Source of the DNA: Flavobacteriales bacterium
GTDB lineage: Bacteria; Bacteroidota; Bacteroidia; Flavobacteriales_D; Crocinitomicaceae
Direction of reading: 5' to 3'
DNA: 64,000 bases
Assembly: GCA_947491305.1 (NCBI GenBank)
Contig: CANLIL010000003.1
Location: forward strand, 21,421 to 85,420
The translations under genes and the position numbers were made by a program. Positions 53,421 through 62,385 of this stretch are shown one piece after another. Numbering within the stretch: the first letter of the stretch is position 1; each line of letters begins with the position of its first letter. Below the pieces are notes generated by a model. The model worked only from the letters and a program-made list of their open reading frames with translations, was not told the origin of the DNA and made no database searches.

Positions 53421-55279
53421 TATCTGTATGAAAAATTAGCATTAAGTATGGTTGTCTCCCTTTCTTTTTCCATGATTTTTTTAGTCAAGTACTTTTCAAT
53501 CATGAGTCCAGCCGTTGGCGCCGCCCACAAACCTCCACCACCTTTTGCATTTTCGATAAAGACAGCAATAGCAATTTTTGGTTTATACATTGGCGCAAAA
53601 GCAACAAAAGTGGAGTGATCTTCTCCATGCGGATTCTGAACAGTTCCTGTTTTTCCACAAACAATGATGTCTTTTAATTTTGCTCTTTTTCCTGTCCCTC
53701 CGGGTTCGTGAACTACACGTCGCATTCCTTCTATAATTACTGAGAAATGAGATCGATCTATTAAAGTGTAATGTTTCTTTTTATAAATAGCTTTAGGACC
53801 TTTTCCGCCAATAGATTTCACAAAATGTGGAATAATATACCATCCACGATTCGCAATTGTAGCGGCAACATTTGCCATTTGTAAGGGCGTTAACATGACT
53901 TCTCCTTGTCCGATAGAAATGGAGCGAATGGTTGAAAACGCCCAACGGTGATTTCCATACCATTTATCGTAGTACAATGCGTCTGGAATTGAGCCCCCAC
54001 TTAGACCTGTTATGTCTGTTTCTAATTTAGAACCTAAGCCAAAGCTTCGCATGTATCGTGCCCAGGTATTTAGACCTAATTCAGCATCTTCAAAAACACT
54101 TTTCTTTTTATTTTGTTGAATAATACGTTTTGTAACAGCATAGTAATAAGGATTACACGAATGTTTAATTGCATCAGGAAGATTTCCTGCGCTTGCATGA
54201 TTGTGGCATCCGACCAACGATTTATTACAGGGGAAACCACTTTCTGGCGTAATAACGCCTTCTTGTAAACCAATTAGCGAATTCAATAATTTAAAAGTAG
54301 ATCCTGGTGGATATTCAGCTGCTAAAGGGCGAGGGTACAATGGTTTACTTGGGTCGCTTAATAAGCGAGAATAATTATTGGAGATGTTTCTTCTTCCAAT
54401 AAATAAATTTGGATCATAAGATGGCGCCGAAACCAAGGCTAATATTTCACCCGTACTTGGTTCGATTGCAACAATACATCCGCGTTTGTTTTTTAATAAA
54501 CGTTCTCCATATGCTTGTAAATTGATGTCAATTCCAAGTTTTAAATAAGGTCCTTGTTTCGCAATCGTATCATATTTACCGTTGGCGTAGGATTCAATGG
54601 CATTATTTAATGCAGATGTAACGATGTAACGAATTCCTTTTCGTCCTCTTAATTCTGTTTCATAAAAACGTTCCAATCCCGCTCTACCGATATTATTTCC
54701 TGGTTTGTAAAAATTATCTTCATCAATTTCCTCTCCATTTACTTCCGATAAATAACCTACGATATTTGCCCCGTTTGAGTAGGGATAACTTCGCATACTT
54801 GTTACTTCTTCATAAAAACCAGGAAAATTTTCTAAGTGAGGAGCGATAATTGCTATTTCATCCAATGTTAATTCTTTTAAAAAGGCATATGGGCGAATTT
54901 TCTGATAATTAGAAGTTGTCTTTCCAGTATTTTTATTTCGGTATTTTCCTTCTCCTTTTTTGATTTCATAGAATCGATAACGGACGTGTTCTTTTGACCA
55001 ACCAATTAAATTAGCGAATGCAAGTGTGTCAAAATGTTTCATTTTTGCTTCAACGAACATTAAGTTATAATAGGTTCTGTTGGAAACCATTTTTTTCCCT
55101 TTTCGGTCAAATAAAACACCTCTAGGCGGAGTAATTTCTTTTCTTTTTTCTGCAATTTCTTGTGCCCGTAACGTCCATGTTTCATCAACAACTTGCATAT
55201 AAAATAAGCGAACAGAATAAATGATACCAACGATGATAATAAATGCTATTAATACATATTTTCGGTTATCAGTATTCAT
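53420..55279 (-). CDS. mrdA: Penicillin-binding protein 2 (elongasome transpeptidase)
   Basis: A 619-residue class B penicillin-binding protein. A membrane helix covers about 8-26. The dimerisation/pedestal region holds RGVLFDRKGKKMVSNR. The transpeptidase has SxxK as STFK in YPPGSTFKLLNSLIG, SxN as S-C-N in KHSCNPYYYAV, and KTGTVQNPHGEDHSTFVAF. It works with RodA in rod-shape growth. The gene order mreC-mreD-mrdA-rodA is conserved in bacteria, and each gene overlaps or nearly touches the next. Confidence 0.95.
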   Translation of the reverse strand: MNTDNRKYVLIAFIIIVGIIYSVRLFYMQVVDETWTLRAQEIAEKRKEITPPRGVLFDRKGKKMVSNRTYYNLMFVEAKMKHFDTLAFANLIGWSKEHVRYRFYEIKKGEGKYRNKNTGKTTSNYQKIRPYAFLKELTLDEIAIIAPHLENFPGFYEEVTSMRSYPYSNGANIVGYLSEVNGEEIDEDNFYKPGNNIGRAGLERFYETELRGRKGIRYIVTSALNNAIESYANGKYDTIAKQGPYLKLGIDINLQAYGERLLKNKRGCIVAIEPSTGEILALVSAPSYDPNLFIGRRNISNNYSRLLSDPSKPLYPRPLAAEYPPGSTFKLLNSLIGLQEGVITPESGFPCNKSLVGCHNHASAGNLPDAIKHSCNPYYYAVTKRIIQQNKKKSVFEDAELGLNTWARYMRSFGLGSKLETDITGLSGGSIPDALYYDKWYGNHRWAFSTIRSISIGQGEVMLTPLQMANVAATIANRGWYIIPHFVKSIGGKGPKAIYKKKHYTLIDRSHFSVIIEGMRRVVHEPGGTGKRAKLKDIIVCGKTGTVQNPHGEDHSTFVAFAPMYKPKIAIAVFIENAKGGGGLWAAPTAGLMIEKYLTKKIMEKERETTILNANFSYR

Positions 55280-55791
55280 TTATTTTTAGATGTTGACACA
55301 AAAAGCGCTTGTAATAATAACGCAATTAAAAAGGAAAACGGTAAACTAACGAGTGATTTTCTGAGAATAAAGATTGTTTCATCAAATTTGAAAATTTCAA
55401 AAGTGAAAAACCATAAATGATGAAAAAACAAAAACAATCCAAATACTGAAATAAACCAACCTGTTCCCATATCATAGATGCTGGGTGTTTTTAAAACGTC
55501 ATATCCTTCTCTAGGCTCAAAACGTTTAAAGAGAAACGGTCTAATAAAAGCAAGAAACACCAATGAGGAAGCGTGTAGGCCATAGGTATTAGAAATTGAA
55601 TCAATCATAATTCCCATAACAAAACCAAGAACCATCATTAGAATTGTGCTTGTTTCAAAAGGTAGGAGCATTAAAAAAATAGGGGTCACCATAAATTGTA
55701 TGCTGAAACCAATTTCTAATTGATTTAAGACAAGTGCTTGTATAATAACGAGCACAATAAAACGGATGGCTTGTTTAGCAATGTCAATCAT
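55276..55791 (-). CDS. mreD: Rod-shape-determining protein MreD
   Basis: A 171-residue integral membrane protein with five or six helices, the usual size for MreD. The sequence is little conserved in the family; the call rests on position between mreC and mrdA, size and helix pattern (FIVLVIIQALVLNQL, MMVLGFVMGIMIDSISNTYGLHA). It overlaps mreC by 8 bases and mrdA by 4 (ATGA). Confidence 0.88.
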   Translation of the reverse strand: MIDIAKQAIRFIVLVIIQALVLNQLEIGFSIQFMVTPIFLMLLPFETSTILMMVLGFVMGIMIDSISNTYGLHASSLVFLAFIRPFLFKRFEPREGYDVLKTPSIYDMGTGWFISVFGLFLFFHHLWFFTFEIFKFDETIFILRKSLVSLPFSFLIALLLQALFVSTSKNK

Positions 55792-56626
55792 TTTCTTTGT
55801 CTTGAGGGATGGATTCTTCTAGTTTAAATTGTTCTTCTTGCAGTAAATTTTTTATGACATAAACACGTTGAATTTTTCGATAATCTTCAGAAAATCGCAT
55901 TACTACATCCCAAATTGGTTTTCCCTCAACACTATTAAGTGCCTCAATTTTCCCAACATTTAGTCCTCTTGGGAAAATTCCTGAACCACCTCTGGTCACT
56001 ACTTTCGACCAACGTTTAATTTTCATGTCATTAGAAATCCCTGCGATTGTTCCTCTTCGTGGATCTTTTCCGTCCCATTTCAATAATCCAAATAAACCAA
56101 TTGGTTCAATCATTACATCGATATTAATGTTTTCTGTCAATACAGATTTAACAACGCTGTAATGATCACTGGTTTTGTGAATTATTCCAACGATACCTTT
56201 GTCTGAAAAAACGCCCATTCCTCTTCGGATGCCGTGATCTTTACCAATGTCTAATGTAAAATAGTTGTTTTCTTTCGTACAAGTTGAATTAATCACCAAA
56301 GCGGGCGTATAAACGTATTGTTGTTTGTATAACGTATCGTCAATTTTCACATATCCGTGTTGTAACTGATGGTAACTTTGTGGTAATTTTTTTCGAAGCG
56401 CAATGTTTTCTAATTGCAATAAATAATTGTTATGTGCTAAATTGAAGTGCTTTGTAACGCTATGTTTCGTCTTTAAGAATGACGCATTTAATGAAGAAGC
56501 ACTTGTTAGGTATTGCGATCGCGGAAAGTTTAAAAAAGAGAAATAAGTTGACATTGCAATGATCTGCAAGACAACAAAAACGACAAAAACACGAAAACGC
56601 TGAAAAAAAGCTATTAAATTGCGCAT
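55784..56626 (-). CDS. mreC: Rod-shape-determining protein MreC
   Basis: A 280-residue periplasmic scaffold anchored by one N-terminal helix (about 10-28), followed by a coiled coil (about 60-85) and the beta-rich MreC core with LDIGKDHGIRRGMGVFSDKGIVG and RGGSGIFPRGLNVGKIE. A TTG start at 56632 would add two residues; the ATG at 56626 is preferred. It connects MreB with PBP2 and RodA. A strong terminator-like hairpin lies between mreB and this gene. Confidence 0.92.
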   Translation of the reverse strand: MRNLIAFFQRFRVFVVFVVLQIIAMSTYFSFLNFPRSQYLTSASSLNASFLKTKHSVTKHFNLAHNNYLLQLENIALRKKLPQSYHQLQHGYVKIDDTLYKQQYVYTPALVINSTCTKENNYFTLDIGKDHGIRRGMGVFSDKGIVGIIHKTSDHYSVVKSVLTENINIDVMIEPIGLFGLLKWDGKDPRRGTIAGISNDMKIKRWSKVVTRGGSGIFPRGLNVGKIEALNSVEGKPIWDVVMRFSEDYRKIQRVYVIKNLLQEEQFKLEESIPQDKEND

Positions 56627-56635
56627 AGGCAAAGA

Positions 56636-56667
56636 TAAAAAAGTCCTGATAAATAATTACCAGGACT
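56636..56667 (-). terminator. Terminator-like hairpin between mreB and mreC
   Basis: On the minus strand AGTCCTGGTAA pairs with TTATCAGGACT (one G-T pair, 11 bp, 4-base loop; 56642-56667) and is followed by TTTTTT (56636-56641). It begins 8 bases after the mreB stop and ends 10 bases before mreC. Its position inside the mreBCD operon suggests partial termination after mreB. Confidence 0.8.
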
Positions 56668-56674
56668 CTTAAAA

Positions 56675-57700
56675 TTAATCTCGAATTAAGAATTGGAAGC
56701 GGTCAATATTTTTCAAAGCAATACTTGTTCCTCTTGCAACCGCTCTAAGCGGATCTTCTGCAATGTGAACTGGTAGTTTTGTTTTTGCTGAAATACGTTT
56801 GTCTAAACCACGCAACATTGAACCACCACCTGCTAAATAAATACCTGTTTTGTAAATGTCTGCTGAAAGTTCCGGCGGCGTCATTTCCAATGCGCTTAAA
56901 ATGGCTTCTTCTATTTTAGTAATTGTTTTATCTAATGCGTGAGCGACTTCCGAGTAAGTAATAATGATTTCTTTTGGAATTCCTGTCATTAAATCACGCC
57001 CACGAACTGCAAAATCAGCGGGTGGATTCTCCAATTCTGGAATTGCTGCACCAACTTCAATTTTAATTAATTCTGCGGTACGCTCTCCAACTAAAATATT
57101 GTGTTGACGACGCATGTATTCTTCAATGTCATTCGTGAAATCATCACCGGCAATACGAATTGATTTATCACAAACGATACCACCTAATGCTATGACAGCA
57201 ATTTCTGAAGTACCACCACCAATATCGATGATCATATTTCCCATTGGTTCTTCTACGTCAATTCCAATTCCAATTGCAGCAGCCATTGGCTCGTGAATTA
57301 AATACACTTCTTTTGCTCCTGCGTGTTCAGCTGAATCTCGAACGGCACGTTTTTCCACTTCTGTAATTCCAGAAGGAATACAAATCACCATTCTTAATGT
57401 TGGATTGAAAAAACTCCTACCCGGATTGATCATTTTAATCATTCCACGAATCATCTGTTCTGCACTTTGGAAATCAGCAATTACTCCATCTTTCAATGGA
57501 CGAACTGTTTCAATTAATTTGTGCGTTTTACCGTGCATTTGTTGCGCTTTTTTTCCAATTGCAACAATTTTACCAGTAGAAATATCTTTTGCAACAATTG
57601 AAGGCTCATCAACAACTACCTTATCATTCATGATAATTAGTGTGTTTGCCGTACCTAAGTCGATTGCAATTTCTTGTGTTAAAAAGCTAAATAATCCCAT
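56675..57700 (-). CDS. mreB: Rod-shape-determining protein MreB
   Basis: A 341-residue actin homologue. It starts with IAIDLGTANTLIIM (phosphate 1), and the connect and phosphate 2 segments are visible as MIIDIGGGTSEIAVIALGG; AGGGSMLRGLDKRI is the adenosine segment. It forms membrane-bound filaments that guide wall synthesis. It is the first mre gene after purH and is followed by a hairpin before mreC. Confidence 0.97.
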   Translation of the reverse strand: MGLFSFLTQEIAIDLGTANTLIIMNDKVVVDEPSIVAKDISTGKIVAIGKKAQQMHGKTHKLIETVRPLKDGVIADFQSAEQMIRGMIKMINPGRSFFNPTLRMVICIPSGITEVEKRAVRDSAEHAGAKEVYLIHEPMAAAIGIGIDVEEPMGNMIIDIGGGTSEIAVIALGGIVCDKSIRIAGDDFTNDIEEYMRRQHNILVGERTAELIKIEVGAAIPELENPPADFAVRGRDLMTGIPKEIIITYSEVAHALDKTITKIEEAILSALEMTPPELSADIYKTGIYLAGGGSMLRGLDKRISAKTKLPVHIAEDPLRAVARGTSIALKNIDRFQFLIRD

Positions 57701-57794
57701 TTTTTCTTGCGCGCTTTTTTATAATAAGCTTAATATTACGTAGTTTCTTCGTAAAAAATGAATAATTGTTACATTTTTTACAAAATAATTTTTT

Positions 57795-59324
57795 TTAATG
57801 TTTAAAATGGCGGTTTCCAGTGAAAACCATCGCCATGTTATTTTCGTTACAATAATCGATCGAAAGCGTATCTTTAATTGATCCTCCAGGTTGAATTACT
57901 GTATTGATTCCTTCGTTGTGAGCGATTTCTACACAATCTGGGAATGGAAAAAATGCATCCGAAGCCATCACAGCTCCATTCAAGTCAAAATTAAATGATT
58001 TTGCTTTGTGTATTGCTTGACTCAATGCATCAACGCGGGATGTTTGTCCTGTTCCACTTGCTAAAAGTTGCTTGTTTTTTGCTAATACAATTGTATTTGA
58101 TTTGGTATGTTTCACCAATTTGTTTGCGAACAATAAATCTTCAATTTCTTTAGCTGTTGCTGTTTTGTTTGTAACAGGTGTTAAATGTGTTGCGTTTTCA
58201 GTAATTAAATCTTTGTCTTGAACTAAAACGCCATTTAACATTGTTCGGAATTGTTTCTCCGGAAGTGTTGCTTGTTTTTGAACTAAAATCACCCGATTTT
58301 TTTTAGATTTCAAAAGTTCAAGCGCTTCATTATCATATGCAGGCGCAATAATTACTTCACAAAACAATTCATTTACCAATTCTGCTGTTGCTAAGTCTAC
58401 AGTTTTGTTGGCAATTAATATTCCACCAAATGCACTTACTGGATCTCCAGCAAGAGCAGCGGCATACGCTTCTACTAATGTTGGTCGAGACGCCAAACCA
58501 CAAGCGTTGTTGTGTTTTAATATCGCAAATGTAGGTTCGTCTTGTTGAAAATCAGCCATTAAATTTACAGCAGCGTCCACATCTAATAAGTTGTTGTACG
58601 ATAATTCTTTGCCGTGTAATTTATCAAACATGGCATCTAAATCGCCGTAAAAAACTCCATTTTGATGCGGGTTTTCACCGTATCTTAAAACATGTGCTGT
58701 TTGAACGCTTTCTTTGAAAATTGAACGCTCACCTTTGTTAAAGTAATTGAATATTTGTGTATCGTAATGCGAAGAAACATGGAACGCATCTCCTGAAAAA
58801 GTTTGACGTTGTTCTAGTGTCGTTTCGCCATTTTGTGCAAGCAATAATTCCAATAAGTTGGAATATTGAGCTTGTGAAGGAACAATTACAACATCCGCAT
58901 AATTTTTTGCTGCTGCGCGAATCAATGAAATCCCACCGATGTCAATTTTTTCAATAATGTCTTGATGACTCGCGCCAGAAGCTACAGTTGCTTCAAACGG
59001 ATATAAATCAACTATTACTAAGTCTATTTCGGGAATGTTATATTGCGCAATTTGCGCTTGATCTTCCGCTAAATTTCTTCTATTTAAGATGCCTCCAAAA
59101 ATCTTTGGATGCAATGTTTTGACGCGACCGCCCAATATTTCTGGAAAATCAGTTAAATCTTCAACGCGTTCAACAGGAATATTCATTCCTTCAATAAATG
59201 CTTGCGTTCCACCTGTAGAATAAATGGTAACATTGTTAGCATGAAGTGTTTTAACGATTTCGTCTAAGCCAGCTTTGTCATAAACAGAAATAAGGGCAGA
59301 TTTAATTTTTTTTGATGTATTCAT
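57795..59324 (-). CDS. purH: Bifunctional AICAR formyltransferase/IMP cyclohydrolase
   Basis: A 509-residue PurH that carries out the last two steps of IMP synthesis. The N-terminal IMP cyclohydrolase (MGS-like) domain covers about 1-190, with ALISVYDKAGLDEIVK, STGGTQAFIEG and GGRVKTLHPKIFGGIL. The AICAR transformylase domain covers about 195-509, with LRYGENPHQNGVFYG, LKHNNACGLA and AVMASDAFFPFPD. It leads the minus-strand run to mreB and beyond, with a 94-base gap to mreB. Confidence 0.97.
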   Translation of the reverse strand: MNTSKKIKSALISVYDKAGLDEIVKTLHANNVTIYSTGGTQAFIEGMNIPVERVEDLTDFPEILGGRVKTLHPKIFGGILNRRNLAEDQAQIAQYNIPEIDLVIVDLYPFEATVASGASHQDIIEKIDIGGISLIRAAAKNYADVVIVPSQAQYSNLLELLLAQNGETTLEQRQTFSGDAFHVSSHYDTQIFNYFNKGERSIFKESVQTAHVLRYGENPHQNGVFYGDLDAMFDKLHGKELSYNNLLDVDAAVNLMADFQQDEPTFAILKHNNACGLASRPTLVEAYAAALAGDPVSAFGGILIANKTVDLATAELVNELFCEVIIAPAYDNEALELLKSKKNRVILVQKQATLPEKQFRTMLNGVLVQDKDLITENATHLTPVTNKTATAKEIEDLLFANKLVKHTKSNTIVLAKNKQLLASGTGQTSRVDALSQAIHKAKSFNFDLNGAVMASDAFFPFPDCVEIAHNEGINTVIQPGGSIKDTLSIDYCNENNMAMVFTGNRHFKH

Positions 59325-59349
59325 CGACTCCAGAAATTGTTAGAAAGTG

Positions 59350-59379
59350 CAAAATTAGTCTAATTTTTCGCACCATCAA
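59350..59379 (-). promoter_or_regulatory. Promoter of purH
   Basis: On the minus strand TTG (59377-59379), a 19-base spacer and TAATTTTG (59350-59357) match the Bacteroidota consensus exactly. The start codon follows after 25 bases. This could drive purH and part of the mre cluster. Confidence 0.7.
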
Positions 59380-59387
59380 GGAGAAAA

Positions 59388-59420
59388 ATAAAAAAGGCTA
59401 CAATATTTATTGCAGCCTTT
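59388..59420 (-). terminator. Intrinsic terminator after the Lys-C-like protease gene
   Basis: On the minus strand AAAGGCTGCAAT pairs with ATTGTAGCCTTT (one G-T pair) around a 4-base loop (59393-59420), followed by a T run. It lies 20 bases beyond the protease stop and upstream of the purH promoter. Confidence 0.85.
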
Positions 59421-59440
59421 AAAAATAGCGATAATTCAGT

Positions 59441-61135
59441 TTATTTTTTTACGACTAATTTCGTTAATTGAGCTGAATCAGTAGTTAATTTAACTTGATA
59501 AACGCCTTGAGCTAAATGAGTTAAATCAACGATAACTTGTTGCCCAGTTTTCGTAGCTGTAGTTTGAACGATTTTTCCAGAAAAATCAGAAACTGTTAGT
59601 GTAATATTTTCTGTTTCAATAGAAGTTAAATCAATCGTAAATTCAGCTGTAAATGGATTCGGATAGATTGAAGTATACGCAAATTTAGACACTTCATTTT
59701 CATCAATACTTGCTGGAGAACAAGGGTTTCCCGAACCATTTAACACCATCAAACCACTATTTGTTGGGTCTAAAAATGGTTTTAATTGATAGATTGCTTC
59801 TGTACCGTTGGAAGTCCAATGAAACGACATTTTTCCATATAAATCTGGGGAAGTTTGCGCATTACAATACGATGAACCTCCTGTCAATGTTCCAATAATT
59901 CTACCAGTTGAATTATTAAAAATTGGGGAACCAGAAGATCCGCCTTCTGTCACACCATGACCGTTTGAATTAGAACTCCAAGTTAATCGCCAATGGGTTC
60001 CTGAAACTTGTCCACCATATGTTGAACTTATGGTTGTTCCGTTAAACGTTGATATTTTTTTAATATCTCCAGCTGGGTGATGAATACCAACTCCACCGGT
60101 AGTTGCGGTATTGTTTGCGTCCCAACCATTCCAGTAAGCATTGAAGCCTGTAGTTTTTAATTTGTTAATGGTTGTTGCTTCGTTATTTGCTGTTCCCATT
60201 TGAACCAATAAAAAATCGGAACCACTATTTCCCCCACCATCATTTGCATCTGCTTTTTTTACACTTCCTGTGATGACATTGCTCCCTAAAGTCCCTCCTG
60301 ATGTTGGATTTATACATCCAGTCACTTCGTATTTAAAGTAAAATTTCCAAACATTAAAATTTGCTGTAGTTGAATTTTCACCACAATGAAAAGCAGAAAG
60401 CATGAACGGTTTACAATCTTGCGCTGTGTTGTTAACTAAAGAACCTGAACACCAACCAGCGCCTGCTGGTTCAACAACATAAATTCGTGCAACACCTCTT
60501 TTTTCATCTTGCCAATTATCACCAACAGGAGAACAATTTACGTTTACTTCACACGCATCTGATTCATTCACTTTTGCAGCACTTGGGTTTCCTGTACTTC
60601 TGTAATTATAGATAACTCTGTCCAAATGTATCGAAGACGCCATTGTTCCTTTAGGTTCAGACAGCATTAAAGTTAATTCATCACCAAAACACAAGGCTAA
60701 ATGTTGTTGTAAATCTTCTAATTCATCTTCATTTGTGACGATAGCGTGAACCAATTCACCTTTTTTGTTCAGAACTTTAAATGTACTTTTACCGTTTAAA
60801 TCAAAGTGATCAAAAATAAAACTAAGCGCTTCTGCTCCAGCTGATTTTATAGTTAATGACCAAGTTTTATTTCCTTGTTGGTCAGTTGTCCAAACACCTG
60901 AGTTTTCAGGTGATAAATTTGTGAATAACGCTATACCAATTCGGTACAATTTACCTTGTTTATCTCTCAACTTATCTTCTGCATTGATGGCGTCCATATT
61001 AGGCGCTAATAACTCAATTGTTGGAGTTGATTTTTGTTGTTCGTTTGAAACAGTAGTTGTGGTATTTTTTTGAGAAAAACTTGAGAAAACAATCAAGAAT
61101 AGCACAAAAAGACTAGTAGTAATTTTATTATTCAT
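59441..61135 (-). CDS. Secreted lysyl-endopeptidase-like serine protease with T9SS type A domain
   Basis: A 564-residue secreted protease. The signal peptide (FSSFSQ end) is followed by a propeptide-like region to about 180, then a trypsin-fold domain (about 185-460) with catalytic His in MLSAFHCGEN, Asp in GNSGSDFLLVQM and Ser in TEGGSSGSPIFN. Cysteines CEVNVNCSP and CSG agree with Lys-C-type enzymes. The type A sorting domain covers about 485-564 (TSIYPNPFTAEFTIDL ... KLVVKK). The ATG at 61135 gives the signal peptide; an upstream start at 61171 is less likely. It has its own terminator and promoter. Confidence 0.92.
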   Translation of the reverse strand: MNNKITTSLFVLFLIVFSSFSQKNTTTTVSNEQQKSTPTIELLAPNMDAINAEDKLRDKQGKLYRIGIALFTNLSPENSGVWTTDQQGNKTWSLTIKSAGAEALSFIFDHFDLNGKSTFKVLNKKGELVHAIVTNEDELEDLQQHLALCFGDELTLMLSEPKGTMASSIHLDRVIYNYRSTGNPSAAKVNESDACEVNVNCSPVGDNWQDEKRGVARIYVVEPAGAGWCSGSLVNNTAQDCKPFMLSAFHCGENSTTANFNVWKFYFKYEVTGCINPTSGGTLGSNVITGSVKKADANDGGGNSGSDFLLVQMGTANNEATTINKLKTTGFNAYWNGWDANNTATTGGVGIHHPAGDIKKISTFNGTTISSTYGGQVSGTHWRLTWSSNSNGHGVTEGGSSGSPIFNNSTGRIIGTLTGGSSYCNAQTSPDLYGKMSFHWTSNGTEAIYQLKPFLDPTNSGLMVLNGSGNPCSPASIDENEVSKFAYTSIYPNPFTAEFTIDLTSIETENITLTVSDFSGKIVQTTATKTGQQVIVDLTHLAQGVYQVKLTTDSAQLTKLVVKK

Positions 61136-61170
61136 CGTTAATTTTTGATATTTTATTAATCCTATCCGCA

Positions 61171-61202
61171 CAAATATATAACTTTAAAAAAAAATACGGC
61201 AA
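61171..61202 (-). promoter_or_regulatory. Promoter of the Lys-C-like protease gene
   Basis: On the minus strand TTG (61200-61202), a 21-base spacer and TATATTTG (61171-61178) match the consensus. Its -33 element overlaps the leader of the divergent OmpR-type regulator gene, whose ATG is at 61204, so the regulator or its transcript could affect the protease. Confidence 0.55.
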
Positions 61203-61203
61203 G

Positions 61204-61896
61204 ATGATTACGATTTACTTAGTTGAAGATGAAAAAAGTTTAGCAGATTTAATTCGCTTTAATTTGGAAATGGAAGGATATACAGTTCATGTATTTGAAA
61301 ATGGCTTAACGGCATTCAATGCTGTTCCTAAATTAGCGCATGCAGATTTGGTAATATTAGATGTCATGTTACCAGGAAAAAGTGGTTTTGAAATTTGTAG
61401 TGAGCTTAGAAAGGTTGCAGCTGTTCCAATTTTGTTTTTGTCTGCAAAAGGAACGACAGATGACAGAATCCAAGGATTAAAATTAGGCGCAAATGATTAC
61501 TTGCCAAAACCATTTGATTTAGAAGAATTGTTATTAAGAGTGAGTATTTTAACAAAAAACACGGATAAATCAACTGGTTTGATTGAGTTTACTATTGCGG
61601 ACCAAACAATCAATTTTGAATCATATGAAGTTAAAAGTAAATCAAACTATCAATTAACGACACTTTCAAAAAAAGAAATTGAATTATTGAAATTGTTCAT
61701 TGAAAACGAAAACAAAGTTATTTCACGGGATGAAATTTTAGATCGTCTTTGGGGGAAAGATCAGTTTCCAACGGCCAGAACGATTGATAATTACATTTTA
61801 GCATTTCGAAAATTATTTGAGCAAGACCCAAAAAATCCGCATTATTTTCATTCAATTAGAGGCGTTGGCTATAAATTTACACCTGTTTCTCTTTAA
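61204..61896 (+). CDS. OmpR/PhoB-family response regulator
   Basis: A 230-residue regulator. The receiver (about 1-115) has acidic residues E8-D9 (LVEDE), phospho-acceptor D53 in LVILDVMLPGKSGF and K102 in DYLPKPF. The winged-helix DNA-binding domain (about 130-228) has LTTLSKKEIELLKLFIENENKVISRDEIL and ends RGVGYKFTPV. No histidine kinase gene lies next to it in the window. It is divergent from the Lys-C-like protease with a 68-base gap, so it may control the protease, but this is inference. Confidence 0.93.
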   Translation: MITIYLVEDEKSLADLIRFNLEMEGYTVHVFENGLTAFNAVPKLAHADLVILDVMLPGKSGFEICSELRKVAAVPILFLSAKGTTDDRIQGLKLGANDYLPKPFDLEELLLRVSILTKNTDKSTGLIEFTIADQTINFESYEVKSKSNYQLTTLSKKEIELLKLFIENENKVISRDEILDRLWGKDQFPTARTIDNYILAFRKLFEQDPKNPHYFHSIRGVGYKFTPVSL

Positions 61897-61923
61897 TAAG
61901 GTTCGTTTACATCTTCAAATTAT

Positions 61924-61931
61924 TAATTTTG
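61924..61931 (+). promoter_or_regulatory. Candidate -7 box for the deaminase gene
   Basis: TAATTTTG matches TAnnTTTG, 19 bases before the ATG at 61951. The -33 element is weak. Confidence 0.4.
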
Positions 61932-61950
61932 CGTTACATTTATCTCTAGT

Positions 61951-62385
61951 ATGATTTCAAATAAAACAACCCGTTACGATGCTGCTTATTTAAGATTGGC
62001 AGAATCTTGGGCAAAATTGTCACATTGTGCCCGCAAACAAGTTGGTGCGATAATAGTTAAAGACGAAATGATTATTTCAGATGGCTACAATGGCTCTCCA
62101 GCTGGTTTTGATAATTGTTGCGAAGATACTGAAGGAAATACGCATTGGTATGTTTTACATGCTGAAGCGAATGCCATTCTAAAAGTAGCGAAATCAACGA
62201 ATAATTGTAAAGGCGCTACCTTATACTTAACATTGTCACCGTGTAAAGATTGTAGTAAATTAGTTTTGCAAGCAGGAATCAACCGCGTTGTTTTTATGGA
62301 TATGTATAAAGACACTGAGGGGATAGATTTTTTAGCGAATGCAGGTGTAGAAGTAGTTCATTTTGAAACGAATATTCATGGATAA
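61951..62385 (+). CDS. dCMP/cytidine deaminase-family enzyme
   Basis: A 144-residue zinc-dependent deaminase of the deoxycytidylate deaminase (ComEB-like) family. The zinc site is visible: H-A-E in LHAEANAILKVA and P-C-x-x-C in LSPCKDCSKLV. The N-terminal AESWAKLSHCARKQVGAI and the SPAGFDNCCED segment also fit. The likely reaction is dCMP to dUMP for dTMP supply. The last 8 bases overlap the start of the S41 protease gene. Confidence 0.9.
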   Translation: MISNKTTRYDAAYLRLAESWAKLSHCARKQVGAIIVKDEMIISDGYNGSPAGFDNCCEDTEGNTHWYVLHAEANAILKVAKSTNNCKGATLYLTLSPCKDCSKLVLQAGINRVVFMDMYKDTEGIDFLANAGVEVVHFETNIHG

